The notes beneath the pieces were generated by a model that saw nothing but the letters and a program-made list of their open reading frames with translations, did not search any database and was not told the DNA's origin. A stretch of DNA of 64,000 nucleotides from the NCBI RefSeq assembly GCF_003063335.1, contig NZ_NERX01000002.1, positions 62,001-126,000 on the forward strand. The letters are read 5' to 3'. Positions 63,055 to 64,000 of the stretch are shown piece by piece (within the stretch, counting starts at the first letter, position 1; each line of letters begins with the position of its first letter). Made by a program: the position numbers and the translations under genes. This stretch comes from Limnohabitans sp. MMS-10A-192. GTDB lineage: Bacteria > Pseudomonadota > Gammaproteobacteria > Burkholderiales > Burkholderiaceae_C.

Positions 63055-64000
63055 ATGACCAAGACATTCGCATCCGCAGCCGACCTCGAAGAGAAAAAGG
63101 TCACCTTTAGCCAGATCTCTGAACACGCCTGGGCTTACACCGCAGAGGGAGACCCCAATACTGGAATCATCATTGGCGACGACGCCGTTCTGGTCGCCGA
63201 CACCCAGGCCACCCCAGCCATGGCAGCAGACGTCATCCGTCGAATCCGCGAGGTCACCGATAAGCCCATCAAATACGTCGTACTCACGCATTACCACGCC
63301 GTGCGCGTTCTAGGCGCCAGCGCATACCAACCTCAACAAATTCTGGCCAGTCAGGACACCTACGACCTAATCGTCGAGCGGGGAGAGCAGGACAAAGCCA
63401 GTGAAATTGGGCGCTTCCCTCGCCTATTTCAAAACGTAGAAACAGTTCCTACGGGACTGACTTGGCCGACCATGACATTCAACGGCAAGATGACCCTGTG
63501 GCTAGGCAAGCTTGAAGTGCAGTTGTTGCAATTGGGCCGTGGCCACACCAAAGGCGACACCGTAGTTTGGCTGCCGAGTGAGAAGACACTTCTTTCGGGG
63601 GATCTGGTTGAATTTGACGCCACGCCTTATGCCGGTGACGCCTACTTTCAGGACTGGCCACAAACTCTGGACAACATCGCTGCACTCAAACCACGTGCGT
63701 TGGTACCTGGGCGTGGCCCTGCATTGCTGGGTGAGCTGCAAGTCAAGGCGGGCCTTGAGTGCACGCGCGACTTCATTAGTGACGTGTGGAATAGTGTCAA
63801 GGCTGGGGCCGACGCAGGCCGTGACCTGCGCAAAGTCTATGAGGAAACCTTTGCCAAGCTTCAGCCCAAGTACGGCAGCTGGGTGATCTTCAACCACTGC
63901 ATGCCTTTTGACGTCACCCGCGCCTACGACGAGGCTACGCAATACCCCGACCCTCGAATCTGGACTGCCGAACGTGACCAGCAAATGTGGCAAACGCTGG
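63055..64000 (+). CDS. Metallo-beta-lactamase fold hydrolase, partial (runs off window end)
   Basis: 315 residues are visible with no stop. MBL fold: IIIGDDAVLVADTQATP, the metal-site loop THYHAVRVLGAS, GRGHTKGDTVVWLPSEKTLLSGDLVEF. In classical enzymes the loop is HxHxDH; here it is H-Y-H-A-V-R, lacking the Asp and His of the second metal, so it may bind one metal or act differently. The long C-terminal part (RDFISDVWNSVKAG onwards) is typical of a Burkholderiales subgroup. It is the divergent neighbour of the IclR gene, hence a probable target. Confidence 0.85.
   Translation, partial: MTKTFASAADLEEKKVTFSQISEHAWAYTAEGDPNTGIIIGDDAVLVADTQATPAMAADVIRRIREVTDKPIKYVVLTHYHAVRVLGASAYQPQQILASQDTYDLIVERGEQDKASEIGRFPRLFQNVETVPTGLTWPTMTFNGKMTLWLGKLEVQLLQLGRGHTKGDTVVWLPSEKTLLSGDLVEFDATPYAGDAYFQDWPQTLDNIAALKPRALVPGRGPALLGELQVKAGLECTRDFISDVWNSVKAGADAGRDLRKVYEETFAKLQPKYGSWVIFNHCMPFDVTRAYDEATQYPDPRIWTAERDQQMWQTL

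Overview
The window looks like chromosomal DNA of a Burkholderiales bacterium, most likely a Comamonadaceae (Limnohabitans/Rhodoferax/Hydrogenophaga type). This is an inference from high GC, two Bug/TctC-type binding proteins, a split metH with an S-adenosylhomocysteine (SAH) riboswitch, a DUF6352 gene beside metH, monomeric NADP isocitrate dehydrogenase and GTP-dependent PEP carboxykinase. No rRNA, tRNA, CRISPR array, transposase or integrase was found. About 57 protein genes are supported. The first gene (YnjC-like permease) and the last (metallo-beta-lactamase fold protein) run off the window.

Layout. 1-5.5 kb: a YnjB/YnjC-like ABC importer interleaved with a TonB-like protein and a DUF4395 membrane protein, then an FKBP isomerase; the permease carries two in-frame palindromic repeats. 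5.6-9.5 kb: the C-terminal part of methionine synthase (metH-C) with DUF6352, preceded by an SAH riboswitch whose expression platform appears to hide the ribosome binding site. 9.6-20 kb: a defence island, all on the minus strand apart from one small ORF. It holds a type I restriction system (hsdR, hsdM, hsdS), an Abi_2/AbiF HEPN protein in the same operon, a possible structured RNA next to it, and an unrecognised cassette of a NucS-like nuclease, an OLD-like ATPase and a small partner. 20-26 kb: cyanase, a nitrate/cyanate-type ABC transporter with a strong sigma-54 promoter, and a two-component system. 26-28 kb: a protein phosphatase and metH-N, the other half of methionine synthase, 17.4 kb from metH-C. 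28-48 kb: mostly housekeeping genes (queC, recQ, icd, yebC, aroG, pckG, usp, phoD, transporters).

48.4-53.3 kb: an AcuI-like reductase, then a five-gene operon (BKACE enzyme, HbpS-like protein, Bug receptor, NIPSNAP protein, HIBADH-like dehydrogenase) that looks like an uptake-plus-catabolism unit for an unknown beta-keto or branched acid. 53.4-64 kb: a visibly less GC-rich catabolic cluster with a branched-chain-type ABC transporter (including a LivM-LivG fusion), two short-chain dehydrogenases, a KstD-like flavoprotein, a truncated and an intact IclR regulator, two candidate operators and the MBL-fold gene.

Dispersed palindromic repeats of two families (GGATCCCGG..CCGGGATGAC and CATTCCCGCGAACGCGGGAATCC) occur throughout, twice followed by arrays with an exact 21-bp period, and at three places they enter coding sequence.
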